From the NCBI GenBank assembly GCA_004195615.1, contig PSPW01000002.1, positions 122,045-186,044 on the forward strand: DNA of 64,000 nucleotides. Reading direction: 5' to 3'. Positions 50,104 to 59,278 of the stretch are shown piece after piece. Position numbers and translations under genes: made by a program. Within the stretch, counting starts at the first letter, position 1. Every line of letters begins with the position of its first letter. The notes under the pieces were generated by a model. It made no database searches. It was not told the origin of the DNA and was given only the letters and a program-made list of their open reading frames with translations. The DNA comes from Methanobacteriota archaeon. GTDB lineage: Archaea > Thermoplasmatota > Poseidoniia > Poseidoniales > Thalassarchaeaceae.

Positions 50104-52374
50104 ATGTTCAGACTTCACGCAGACTATGAGACCGCGGGTGATCAGCAGCAGGCTATTGACCAGTTAGTGAGGCAGCTGGAAGGAGGACAAGAAAGATGTG
50201 TTCTGCTTGGAGTGACCGGATCGGGAAAGACCTTCGCTATGGCCAAGGTCATTGAGAGGCTGCAACTTCCAACACTGATACTCTCGCACAACAAGACACT
50301 AGCACGTCAGATTTGGCAGGAGATGTCCGGTCTGTTCCCAGAGAACTCTGTTGAATACTTCGTTAGCTACTATGACTACTACCAGCCCGAGGCGTACATC
50401 CCTGGTCGCGACATGTACATCGACAAGGAGCTTCAGATGAATGAACGCATCGAACAGGAGCGATTCTCAACTGTTGCCTCCCTTGTTTCTCGACCGGATG
50501 TCATCACGATTGGGTCCGTTTCAACGATCTACGGTCTGAACCCGCCCGAGGTCTTCCAGCAGAATCACCTCAGGCTACACGTTGGCCAGAAGGCTGACCC
50601 GCAGGAAATCGTCAGAGAGCTGGTGGGACTGCAGTACCGTAGGACTGCTGGAGAGATTACCAGAGGCGACGTTCGCCTCAGAGGCGAGGTTCTTGACGTG
50701 TGGATGCCAAGCAGGGACGATCCAATCAGAGTCAGATTCGGTTGGGAGGGGATTGAGAGGATCCAAGTCTGCGAGGCGGTCTCATGGGAACCTCTCGACG
50801 AGTTCGAGGAGGCTTGGATTCATCCTAGAGAGTTTTACATGACAAGTGAGGAGAGGTTCAAGCAAGCACTAGAGGACATCGAGTACGAATTGGAAGGCAG
50901 GTTGGACTGGTTCGAGTCTAAAGGTGAGAGTTTGGAGGCTCATAGACTGGATCAGCGGACAAGATTCGACCTAGAAATGCTGAACGAGGTTGGATCGTGC
51001 AAGGGAGTAGAGAACTATTCCATGCACTTCGACGGCCGAACCAGGGGCGAGAGATCGTACTGTCTGCTTGACTTCTTTGCAAGTAATGGAGAACAGTTCC
51101 ATGGTGGATCAGATAGATATCTGGTCATCATGGATGAGTCGCATGTCACTCTGCCTCAGGTTGGAGGAATGTATGGTGGTGACTACTCCAGAAAGAAGAA
51201 CCTGATTGACCATGGATTTAGGCTACCATCGGCATATGACAACCGTCCACTTCGAGTGGATGAGTTTCAAGATCTAATCCCCCAGATGATGTATGTCAGT
51301 GCCACACCTGGCGAAAGGGAGCTAAGGCATCTGGCAGAAGTTACCGGGCAAGAAGTCCCAAAGGGCCTGATGCACGTTGATGGAGGGGGAGGGGCGAGAA
51401 AGTCCGAATCTGGGAAACCCAAATCAAAGCACAGTATGGAAGAGTTGCTTGAGAAAGTTGAAGGCATAGCAAAGATGGAGATTAGACCAACTGGGCTTCT
51501 TGACCCAATAATCGAGGTGAGGTCTACGGGGGGACAGGTTCAGGATCTGCTAAGTGAGATAGGCGAAAGGGTAAGTCGTGACCAGAGAGTTCTCGTTACC
51601 GTGATGACTATCAAGTTTGCAGAAGAGGTTGCAGAGTATTTGGAAAAGATGGGAGTCAAAGCCCACTACCTACACAGCGAGATTGACACCCTAGATCGTA
51701 CAGAGATTATCAAGGCCCTAAGACTAGGTATCATTGACGTAATTGTAGGAATTAATTTGTTGAGAGAGGGTCTCGATATACCAGAGGTCTCGTTGGTTGC
51801 GATCTTCGATGCTGACAAGCAAGGTTTCCTCAGAAATGAGCGATCGCTGCTTCAGACCATAGGTAGGGCATCACGTAACGAAAACGGCTCGGTCATCCTG
51901 TATGCAGACTCAATCTCTCCGGCCATGGAGGCAGCGATCAACCAGACTGTCAAAAGAAGGGTTCTGCAGGGAAAACACAACGAAGAGAATGGAATCGTCC
52001 CGAAGACCATCCAGAAGGCACTCCCTGTGATGGGGACCGAAATAGAAGATTTGTTTTCAAGAGTGGCTGGCACAGGAAGTGGTGGTGGACGGAGGATGGT
52101 AGCCAAGCCTCCGGGAAAGAAGGGGCTGGAAGGTCTGGCGAAGAAGTTCGGTCTAGGCGCCGGCATGTGGAACACATCCGATTCTGTTCTTGATAATGTC
52201 AGTCAACCGGAATGGGTCGGAGACCTGGGGGGAGGCCAAGAGGAGCATAGAGAATCTACAGACCTAATTTCTAGGCTCGAAATGGAGATGCGGCAAGCTG
52301 CGGATAGGCTTGACTTCGAGAGAGCTGCTAGCCTTAGGGACAGGATTTTCAGGCTTCAGAATGCGACCAATTGA
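50104..52374 (+). CDS. uvrB: Excinuclease ABC subunit B
   Basis: LLGVTGSGKTFAMAKVI, SYYDYYQPEAYIPGRDMYIDKE, beta-hairpin region, VGINLLREGLDIPEVSLVAIFDADKQGFLRNERSLLQTIGRASRN, C-terminal UVR motif. Confidence 0.98.
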   Translation: MFRLHADYETAGDQQQAIDQLVRQLEGGQERCVLLGVTGSGKTFAMAKVIERLQLPTLILSHNKTLARQIWQEMSGLFPENSVEYFVSYYDYYQPEAYIPGRDMYIDKELQMNERIEQERFSTVASLVSRPDVITIGSVSTIYGLNPPEVFQQNHLRLHVGQKADPQEIVRELVGLQYRRTAGEITRGDVRLRGEVLDVWMPSRDDPIRVRFGWEGIERIQVCEAVSWEPLDEFEEAWIHPREFYMTSEERFKQALEDIEYELEGRLDWFESKGESLEAHRLDQRTRFDLEMLNEVGSCKGVENYSMHFDGRTRGERSYCLLDFFASNGEQFHGGSDRYLVIMDESHVTLPQVGGMYGGDYSRKKNLIDHGFRLPSAYDNRPLRVDEFQDLIPQMMYVSATPGERELRHLAEVTGQEVPKGLMHVDGGGGARKSESGKPKSKHSMEELLEKVEGIAKMEIRPTGLLDPIIEVRSTGGQVQDLLSEIGERVSRDQRVLVTVMTIKFAEEVAEYLEKMGVKAHYLHSEIDTLDRTEIIKALRLGIIDVIVGINLLREGLDIPEVSLVAIFDADKQGFLRNERSLLQTIGRASRNENGSVILYADSISPAMEAAINQTVKRRVLQGKHNEENGIVPKTIQKALPVMGTEIEDLFSRVAGTGSGGGRRMVAKPPGKKGLEGLAKKFGLGAGMWNTSDSVLDNVSQPEWVGDLGGGQEEHRESTDLISRLEMEMRQAADRLDFERAASLRDRIFRLQNATN

Positions 52375-52380
52375 AGCCCA

Positions 52381-53391
52381 GTGTCCAGTGCGAATCCCAT
52401 GGACGGCTACTCGCGGGACGATTTCGACGTCCCAGTCGAAGACTATGACTTCTCGAGCGTCTCAGACGTTCGCTCACTGATTGACCAGATGGGCATGGCT
52501 GGTGGTTTCACCGCAACGAAATTGGCTCGTGCCAGAGATATCCTTAGGAATGCTATTTCTCAGTCTGGTGATGAAGGATTCCTCAACTGGCTTTCCTTCC
52601 CCGCTTGCTTGTGTGCTACTGGAACTAGGGGATTTTTCGTTGAGGCCTTGAAGAGAAAGGCATACAATGTTGTAATTACCACCTGTGGAACACTCGACCA
52701 TGACATCGCAAGGACGTACAGGGACTATTTCCATGGTGATTTCAGCCTAGACGACATCGCATTGGGAAAGGAAGGACTGAACAGACTTGGCAATGTTGTA
52801 ATCCCTAACGAATGCTATGGTGAGATATTGGAGAGGGTCTTGCTACCTTGGCTAAGTGAGATTGAGGACGAGAGGAAGAACCAAAATAATAGCAATCCAT
52901 GGAGAGGTTTTGGTTCAGTGGAGCTTTGCTGGGCAATTGGGGACAGGATCGATGACGAGAGTTCCTTACTCCACTGGGTTGCAAAGAACAGAATCCCCAT
53001 GGTCATCCCGGGTCTGACTGACGGTTCAATAGGATCACAATTGTTCATGCACAGACAAAGAAGCCCGGATTTCATGGTAGACGTTCTGGCGGATGAACAA
53101 ATCCTATCCGACATGATATGGACGGCAAACGAGAGTCATGGACTGATGATAGGAGGGGGAATCTCGAAGCATCACGTAATTTGGTGGAATCAATTTAGAG
53201 AGGAGTCGGGGATGGATTCGGCGGTTTCGATTACGACTGCATCTGAGTTTGATGGTTCCCTATCGGGAGCTAGACTCAAGGAGGCTATTTCTTGGGGCAA
53301 GATAAGACCTGAGGCAGACCAGATTGTAGTTGAGGGTGAGGCAAGTCTTATTCTGCCTCTTCTCGGTTCGGATCTATTTGGAAATAAATGA
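52381..53391 (+). CDS. Deoxyhypusine synthase (GTG start)
   Basis: TTCGTLDHDIARTY, NRIPMVIPGLTDGSIGSQLFMHRQ, GGGISKHHVIWWNQFRE, TASEFDGSLSGARLKEAISWGKI. Confidence 0.92.
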   Translation: MSSANPMDGYSRDDFDVPVEDYDFSSVSDVRSLIDQMGMAGGFTATKLARARDILRNAISQSGDEGFLNWLSFPACLCATGTRGFFVEALKRKAYNVVITTCGTLDHDIARTYRDYFHGDFSLDDIALGKEGLNRLGNVVIPNECYGEILERVLLPWLSEIEDERKNQNNSNPWRGFGSVELCWAIGDRIDDESSLLHWVAKNRIPMVIPGLTDGSIGSQLFMHRQRSPDFMVDVLADEQILSDMIWTANESHGLMIGGGISKHHVIWWNQFREESGMDSAVSITTASEFDGSLSGARLKEAISWGKIRPEADQIVVEGEASLILPLLGSDLFGNK

Positions 53392-53440
53392 GAAGTGTGC
53401 CGGAGAAACGGCTATTAATCTGTATTTTCCGTAGAATGCT

Positions 53441-53623
53441 ATGTCAGTAAGAGAAATGATTCAGGACATGATTAATGAGTTGGCGGAGGTTCTCGGTGAT
53501 GCTGAGAAGCATGACTCCGGGAATAATGCAGCAGGAACCCGAATTCGAAAGGTGATGCAAACATGCAAAGGTCTTGCTCAAGACGTTAGAGTGAAGGTAC
53601 AGAGCGATAAGAATTCTCGTTGA
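53441..53623 (+). CDS. Hc1/bacterial histone H1-like small protein
   Basis: 60 aa: AEKHDSGNNAAGTRIRKVMQTCKGLAQDVRVKVQSDKNSR, similar by eye to the Hc1-type 'AEKGNKAAGTRARKxxxxLxKxxKxxRK' pattern. Confidence 0.65.
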   Translation: MSVREMIQDMINELAEVLGDAEKHDSGNNAAGTRIRKVMQTCKGLAQDVRVKVQSDKNSR

Positions 53624-53624
53624 G

Positions 53625-54296
53625 TTATTTTGCGCTGGCAATCATTTCCATCAGAGAGACTCGCATTGGAACCAATGGGTGCCATCCATCTCCCCTTATT
53701 TTGATCAAAACCTCGTGGAGATTACTCAAGTCGGGTTTTTCTGCAATTTCAGAATGAATCCCCCTTACTGGACTAGGGACTTCGGATAATGATTCAACGG
53801 TGTGAGAATGATTGATTGCATTATTGTAGCGTTCCCAGAGTACTCTGATTTCGTCTGCGACATCCTCCATCTCCCATGATCTTCTGCCGCACATTCTATA
53901 ATTTCCGTCGGGTATGTTTTCTTTCTCATTCAGACAAATAGTAGATATTGCGTCAACTACATCCCTAACGTTGATCCAGAATCTAATATTGGATTCTTGA
54001 GCTGGTTGCTTTCCACTCATTATCTGCTCAATCCAATCAATCATTATTCCATTACCCCATTTTCTACCACCATTTGGGATTATGACATCAGACAGTTCGA
54101 TTACGATTCCTGAGTTTGAGAATCTTGAACCATGAGGGATGATTGCGATGTCACAGTTCTCTTGGCCATCAATCTGAATCGTTACGTCTGCTTTTTCTAC
54201 CTGGTCTACAATTGATGCTCCAGCTCGTTGAAGCCTTTCCTCCAGAGCTTCTCTGAGACCGTCTAAAGGTCCTGAAACATGCACACTTTTGAGCAT
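53625..54296 (-). CDS. Degenerate/short NAD-dependent epimerase-like (extended SDR-like) protein
   Basis: SGPLDGLREALEERLQRAGASIVD..., SGIVIELSDVIIPNGG, INVRDVVDAISTICLNE resemble epimerase C-terminal segments; Rossmann GxxGxxG and YxxxK not evident. Confidence 0.5.
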   Translation of the reverse strand: MLKSVHVSGPLDGLREALEERLQRAGASIVDQVEKADVTIQIDGQENCDIAIIPHGSRFSNSGIVIELSDVIIPNGGRKWGNGIMIDWIEQIMSGKQPAQESNIRFWINVRDVVDAISTICLNEKENIPDGNYRMCGRRSWEMEDVADEIRVLWERYNNAINHSHTVESLSEVPSPVRGIHSEIAEKPDLSNLHEVLIKIRGDGWHPLVPMRVSLMEMIASAK

Positions 54297-54310
54297 GGCA
54301 ACGCATCTGT

Positions 54311-55846
54311 TTAGTTGGCCTCGATAGTCTTCGAGGTGAAAGTTAGGAATGCTTCCCTGAGAATTCCCAGTATCATATCTATTTCCTCGGTAGTAATTGC
54401 AAAGTGAGGTGTGAATCTCAGAGCATTCTGTCCCCCGTGGATGACACCAAGACCGTTATTCCTACACCATTCCTCAACGCATCCAAAACCCACTACTGGA
54501 AGTTTCTCGGGATTTAATTCGGCACTGAGAAGGAGCCCAGTACCTATAACCTCAGTAATCGTGTCAGGAATCTCATCGGCGAGATCTCTCAATTTAGAGA
54601 CGAATTCCACACCCCTGTCCTTGATATTCTGTCTCAATTCGGGAGTAACTCGATCAAGAACTGCAACTGCAGTTTCCAAGGCTCTTGGATTTGTTGTCAT
54701 AGTATTACCATATATGCCCACAACATATAGTTCGGCAGCTCTCTCGGAGAGACCTACTACTGAAAGAGGGTATTGACCGGCGTTTAGAGCCTTTGACCAA
54801 GTCTCCATATCTGGAACCAAACAGTCCTCAAATCCATCATAGTCAACGATACTCAAGCATCCTTGCCCCCTTAGGCCGGCTTGGATTGAGTCCACGATTA
54901 GCATGCTTCCGTGCTGGGAGCAAAGAGATCTGGCCAAGTCATAGAACCCCCTAGTTACACAAAGTCCAGGATTTCCTTCTCCCATCACTGGTTCCATTGC
55001 CATCAATTCGATGAAGAATCCTTCTCTCTCTGCACGGTCGAAGGCAGCGCTAAGTGATTCTAGATCATTGTTAGGGACGAAGATAACATTATCTCTTTCT
55101 CGGAATGATGCCAGATTCTCCTCGTACTTGTCACTGCATGAGTCTGAAATCTGAGCTGGCCTGTGTGTTCTTCCGTGAAATGCATCTACTAGGGCTAGCA
55201 TCTTAGTTGGTTTCCCCTCATGTTTTCCGCCCTTTCCAGTAATTTTAAGAGTATTAGCATCAGCAATACGAATCGAGATTGTTACCGATTCTGAGCCACT
55301 ATTCAAACAGACAAATCTGAAGAATGGGCAACTCCCTCTCTTATGTCCTACTTCTTTCCTGAGACGGTCCGAGAATCTCTTCTGACTGAAAGAAGGCGTC
55401 ATGACATTTGCCATAACCCAGTTCTGCTGCATTGACAGAATGACATCATCCGGGCCATGACCCATTCCAAGCATCCCATATCCTCCGTTATCATGCAGAA
55501 CTGCTCCATGAGAGGTAATAATCCAGGGTCCTCGAGCAGCGATTGCAACGTACGGATTTACTGTAGCGGCAGAGTAGAAATTGACATAATCTGTTTGTAG
55601 ATGAGCCCCTAAATCACTCTCTTTCATAGAAAATAATTCATCCCCCATGTCATTGATGAGGCTCTGGAAATTTCCTGAAGCCTCCTCTATGGCTCGGCTC
55701 AGAGATGGATCGGTCTCAAGGAAATCGGAGATTATCGAGTCATTGAGCCCGTTAGTCTGAGCTTGACCAGTTCTTGAGCGAATATCAGTTAGAGTAGCGA
55801 GGTGGTCGACCATTAAACAATGGAGTCGGGGGGCACACATCAACAT
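54311..55846 (-). CDS. Class III PLP-dependent aminotransferase
   Basis: FVCLNSGSESVTISIRIA, VDAFHGRTHRPAQ, LIVDSIQAGLRGQGCL, ETWSKALNAGQYPLSVV (PLP Lys). Confidence 0.87.
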   Translation of the reverse strand: MLMCAPRLHCLMVDHLATLTDIRSRTGQAQTNGLNDSIISDFLETDPSLSRAIEEASGNFQSLINDMGDELFSMKESDLGAHLQTDYVNFYSAATVNPYVAIAARGPWIITSHGAVLHDNGGYGMLGMGHGPDDVILSMQQNWVMANVMTPSFSQKRFSDRLRKEVGHKRGSCPFFRFVCLNSGSESVTISIRIADANTLKITGKGGKHEGKPTKMLALVDAFHGRTHRPAQISDSCSDKYEENLASFRERDNVIFVPNNDLESLSAAFDRAEREGFFIELMAMEPVMGEGNPGLCVTRGFYDLARSLCSQHGSMLIVDSIQAGLRGQGCLSIVDYDGFEDCLVPDMETWSKALNAGQYPLSVVGLSERAAELYVVGIYGNTMTTNPRALETAVAVLDRVTPELRQNIKDRGVEFVSKLRDLADEIPDTITEVIGTGLLLSAELNPEKLPVVGFGCVEEWCRNNGLGVIHGGQNALRFTPHFAITTEEIDMILGILREAFLTFTSKTIEAN

Positions 55847-55944
55847 TCTCCGGGAATGATTTGTAGAATGTTCAAGATAGTATCGGATAGTGAAAACGTG
55901 GATTTCTGATAATCATTAATAAAATTAAACTAAAATCAATTTTC

Positions 55945-55990
55945 CAATTGAATAATTCACTATTACTAAAAAATTTCAATTGAATTATCA
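55945..55990. repeat. AT-rich direct/inverted repeat pair in intergenic region
   Basis: CAATTGAATAATTC (55945-55958) and CAATTGAATTATCA (55977-55990); ATAATTCA and TGAATTAT are also inverted complements. Confidence 0.7.
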
Positions 55991-56019
55991 GTCTTGATTA
56001 ACGAAGAATATAAGTGCCA

Positions 56020-56070
56020 CTCCAGTGTCTGGAGCTCAGGAGAAGCATGGGGGATGCACTCCTCCCTGAG
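56020..56070 (+). promoter_or_regulatory. Putative structured leader: CTCCAG-TGT-CTGGAG hairpin followed by CTCAGG...GCAT-GGGGG-ATGC...CCTGAG stem-loop
   Basis: Read directly from sequence: 56020-56025/56029-56034; 56035-56040/56065-56070 with inner 56045-56048/56054-56057. Confidence 0.5.
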
Positions 56071-56078
56071 GGAGAAAA

Positions 56079-56666
56079 ATGGTAGATGACTACGAAATAC
56101 AGGAAATGATACATAGAGATGTTTACGTTGGAGAAAAGCACGTAGGAGTGGTGGTTGGTGAGAGATTCCACCCCCGAGACGAATTCGTGAAGTCGCTGAG
56201 GATCAAGGTGGAGGATGAAGTAGCTAGTGAATTCATGAGAAAACCAGCAGATCTTGCTCCCTTGGCAAAAGAACTAGTTCACAGCATTAGACCCGATGGT
56301 GGAATCAAACTTTCGAAGTCTATGAGGGAATTGCAACGAAGGTGGAGGAACACTGTACGAATCCAAGAAGATCTCTATGCACCGGATGAGTTGCTGGACA
56401 GGGCGGTACTGGATAATGATGGCATGGACATAGGCAATGTTGTAGAACTCATCAAAATCAAGCGCACGTACAAGGGTCTTCTAGTGAAACCCCATTTCAT
56501 GGTCAGAGCCAGACATAGTCTACCTGAGACAATAGTCGTCCCCTGTGGGCAACTGGCCAAGACAACTTCCAGGCTTGATGAAGTCATTCTGAAGTGCACC
56601 TTCTCCAGATTAGTAACCCTTCCCAGTTTCTTGAAATTAAATGACGAAAGTTTCGAAGAAGAGTGA
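56079..56666 (+). CDS. Probable tandem PRC-barrel-like protein
   Basis: Two related beta-rich halves: IHRDVYVGEKHVGVVVGERF... and LLDRAVLDNDGMDIGNVVELIKIKRTYKGLLVKPHF... Confidence 0.55.
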   Translation: MVDDYEIQEMIHRDVYVGEKHVGVVVGERFHPRDEFVKSLRIKVEDEVASEFMRKPADLAPLAKELVHSIRPDGGIKLSKSMRELQRRWRNTVRIQEDLYAPDELLDRAVLDNDGMDIGNVVELIKIKRTYKGLLVKPHFMVRARHSLPETIVVPCGQLAKTTSRLDEVILKCTFSRLVTLPSFLKLNDESFEEE

Positions 56667-56719
56667 GTGAATCCTTGAGTAGCCTTCAAATCACAATCAC
56701 ATGTGCCGGTGATGCTCAA

Positions 56720-56794
56720 GGGCGCGTAGCTTAGTTTGGCTGGAGCACCCGGCTGATAACCGGGAGGTCACAGGTTCAAATCCTGTCGTGCCCA
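56720..56794 (+). tRNA. tRNA-Ile (GAU)
   Basis: GGGCGCG...CGTGCCC acceptor, anticodon arm CCGG-CTGATAA-CCGG, T-arm CAGGTTCAAATCCTG, encoded CCA at 56795-56797. Confidence 0.95.
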
Positions 56795-56867
56795 CCAATA
56801 TTCATGATTCTCTGAATTTTGAATCGATAAGAAGCATCATGAAGGGGTCGCCTTTCCCTGTCTTCAA

Positions 56868-57815
56868 ATGCCTGTTCTGAGCGGGGCCTCAGGCGCTGAG
56901 ATAGCAGAGAACCTAGCCCCCATCCTTAACATGGAGCACGTTGGATTAGAAAATAGAAGATTTCCCGATGGAGAGGTCTACGTCAGAATTCCTCCAGAAT
57001 CAATAGAATCTGTCAGATCGGAGGCAGTAGTTCTGGTATCCAATACCTTCCCAGATTCAGGGATTATGCAAACTCTGCTACTCCTTGGAGCAATAAGAGA
57101 CGTCAGGAGGGGTGATCTATCTAGCTTGAAGGGGGAATGGGGGAAAGATGCCGAGGATGTTGGTCCAGGTGTTTTCTTAGCGATACCGTACTATGGTTAT
57201 GCTCGGCAGGACAAAAGGTTCTCAGTAGGAGAATCTATTTCGGCAAAATTAGTCGCAGAGGTTTTATCGAAATATTGTGATGGGATTGCAATACTGGACC
57301 TGCATGCTCCTGAAGTACTAGAGGGAATGGATGTGCCAATTGAATACGTAAGCTCGATGCCGGAGATAGCGGAGAGACTGCGTTCTGCAGTCTCTCCTGA
57401 CTTCATACTTAGTCCTGACAAGGGTGCAATTTCCAGAGCTACCGAGGTTGCAGGCCTGATTGGATGCGACTTTTCTTATCTAGAAAAGACTAGGATTGAT
57501 GCGCATACAATAGAGCACACCCCAAAAGATCTGAATGTCTCTGGTAAGGTAGTAGCAATTGTTGATGACATGATTAGCACGGGTGGTACGATCTGCAGGG
57601 CTAGTGATGCACTAAGAAGGCAGGGGGCGAAAGAAGTCCACGCAGCATGCACGCATGGCCTATTTACGGGTGGAGCGTTATCCCGACTGGCAAAACACGT
57701 GGATGGAGTATATACCACTGACTCCCTACCAAATCCAAGGGCTAATGTGTCCGCAGCACCAGCATTAGCTAGAGGGTTGAGCAGACTCATTGGTCAAGGC
57801 ACAGATAACGACTGA
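56868..57815 (+). CDS. prs: Ribose-phosphate pyrophosphokinase
   Basis: IPYYGYARQDKRFSVGESISAKLVAE, VAIVDDMISTGGTICRASDALRRQGA PRPP loop. Confidence 0.95.
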   Translation: MPVLSGASGAEIAENLAPILNMEHVGLENRRFPDGEVYVRIPPESIESVRSEAVVLVSNTFPDSGIMQTLLLLGAIRDVRRGDLSSLKGEWGKDAEDVGPGVFLAIPYYGYARQDKRFSVGESISAKLVAEVLSKYCDGIAILDLHAPEVLEGMDVPIEYVSSMPEIAERLRSAVSPDFILSPDKGAISRATEVAGLIGCDFSYLEKTRIDAHTIEHTPKDLNVSGKVVAIVDDMISTGGTICRASDALRRQGAKEVHAACTHGLFTGGALSRLAKHVDGVYTTDSLPNPRANVSAAPALARGLSRLIGQGTDND

Positions 57816-57885
57816 CTGGAGGTAATACGCTGCGTTTATATCGGTCATGCCGTGCGGCGGCTTACTAACACGAAGAGTTGTTCCA

Positions 57886-58266
57886 ATGAGTGTCCATATT
57901 GTTTTCGAAACACCCCAAGACGTACAAGAGCAAGTTTACGAGATGGTCAAGAGCCTAGGCAAGGATGGCAAAGGCAGACTAAAGAAGGGGGCCAATGAGG
58001 TCACCAAGTCAGCAGAGAGGGGTACTGCGCAGATGGTCGTGATGGCTGAGAACGTAAATCCGGGTGAGCTTCTGGCACATATACCGATGATTTGCAAGGA
58101 GAAGGAAATCCCATTCATCTACGTTGAGGATCAGGCTTACCTTGCCGAGGCTGCTGGAATGAGCACTGGAACTAGGACTGCCGCCATTGCGGTAATGCAG
58201 GTCGAGAAAGAGGGAATGGATCGATTCAACGAGGTCAAGTCGCACTTCGAGACCCTTTCGTCATGA
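57886..58266 (+). CDS. rpl7ae: Ribosomal protein L7Ae
   Basis: KKGANEVTKSAERGTAQMVVMAENVNPGELLAHIPMICKEKEIPFIYV. Start MSVHIVF at 57886. Confidence 0.97.
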   Translation: MSVHIVFETPQDVQEQVYEMVKSLGKDGKGRLKKGANEVTKSAERGTAQMVVMAENVNPGELLAHIPMICKEKEIPFIYVEDQAYLAEAAGMSTGTRTAAIAVMQVEKEGMDRFNEVKSHFETLSS

Positions 58267-58282
58267 TTTGGAGGTTTGAGAT

Positions 58283-58525
58283 ATGGCAACCGAAGCATGG
58301 CCTGCTGAGGTCGTCGAGATAGTCGGCAGAACTGGTCTTACTGGCGAGGCAATGCAGGTCAAGGTCAGAGTTCTAGACTCAAACAACCCGCGAGACGTTG
58401 GACGCATCATCACAAGGAACGTACTAGGGCCGGTAAGGGGCCCTGATCCGGTGTCTGGAGAGAGTGGAGACATCCTAATGCTCAGAGACACGGGTAGAGA
58501 GGCCAGAAAGATAGGTTCCAGGTGA
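58283..58525 (+). CDS. rps28e: Ribosomal protein S28e
   Basis: [47 protein letters not shown]...[15 protein letters not shown]. Confidence 0.96.
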   Translation: MATEAWPAEVVEIVGRTGLTGEAMQVKVRVLDSNNPRDVGRIITRNVLGPVRGPDPVSGESGDILMLRDTGREARKIGSR

Positions 58526-58527
58526 TT

Positions 58528-58722
58528 ATGATGCCAGAGCAGAGGATTTGCAGTTTCACAAATGAGGAGATTGAGCCCGGAACAGGTATGATGTTCATCA
58601 AGAGGGACGGTTCTGTCTACTGGTTCAAGGACAGCAAGTCCCGCAAGAATATGCTCAAGCTGAAGAGGAACGCTAGGCGGCTGAAGTGGACTCGTCGCTA
58701 TGAGAAGGGCGGAATCAAGTGA
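58528..58722 (+). CDS. rpl24e: Ribosomal protein L24e
   Basis: RICSFTNEEIEPGTGMMFIKRDGSVYWFKDSKSRKNMLKLKRNARRLKWTRRY. Confidence 0.95.
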   Translation: MMPEQRICSFTNEEIEPGTGMMFIKRDGSVYWFKDSKSRKNMLKLKRNARRLKWTRRYEKGGIK

Positions 58723-58726
58723 GTAA

Positions 58727-59197
58727 TTACTGGGCTGTAATCCTGTAATCTACCCTAGCCCTATCGTTGTCGTCATTTGATAGCAACCCGCTCTGATCAG
58801 GAGGCTGGGCCTCCCCACAGTCGGTGTTGTCAATTACCGTCACATAGGTTCCAGCATCGACATCTGCCTGCAGGCTGGCCCCACCGGAGTTTGGATCGCT
58901 CAAATCAGCGAAATAAACGAAGCTCTCGTCCTCCCCTTCGGCACATTGCTCGTACTTCTCGTAATTTATCTCGGTCATAGTGTAGAAATCTAGGTTTGGG
59001 CCTTCTTGCTTGTCAAACTCCATTCGAATAGTCGCTACAGAATCAACAGACCATGTCAGCTTGATATGCTGATCCTCATTTACGAATGTATTGTCATCAA
59101 ATAGTTCCCTCTCGGGGTTGACTGTATCGCTTACACTATCCAAACAGCCTGGAAGTAGCAAACAAACCGACAATAGCAATGGAGTGATCTTTTTCAT
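58727..59197 (-). CDS. Hypothetical secreted lipoprotein
   Basis: MKKITPLLLSVCLLLPGCLDS signal/lipobox; ~135-aa beta-rich extracellular domain. Confidence 0.75.
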   Translation of the reverse strand: MKKITPLLLSVCLLLPGCLDSVSDTVNPERELFDDNTFVNEDQHIKLTWSVDSVATIRMEFDKQEGPNLDFYTMTEINYEKYEQCAEGEDESFVYFADLSDPNSGGASLQADVDAGTYVTVIDNTDCGEAQPPDQSGLLSNDDNDRARVDYRITAQ

Positions 59198-59278
59198 GTT
59201 CTATCGTAATGGTACTAGGCTCATCAAGGATTTGCTCCGGTGACTTCGTTGAAATAGGGAGTGTGTTTCGGCCGGGAC

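Noticed and set aside
55900-56010. AT-rich island as a replication origin
   Set aside because: No Cdc6/Orc1 gene and no recognisable ORB-type repeats nearby; insufficient to call an origin.
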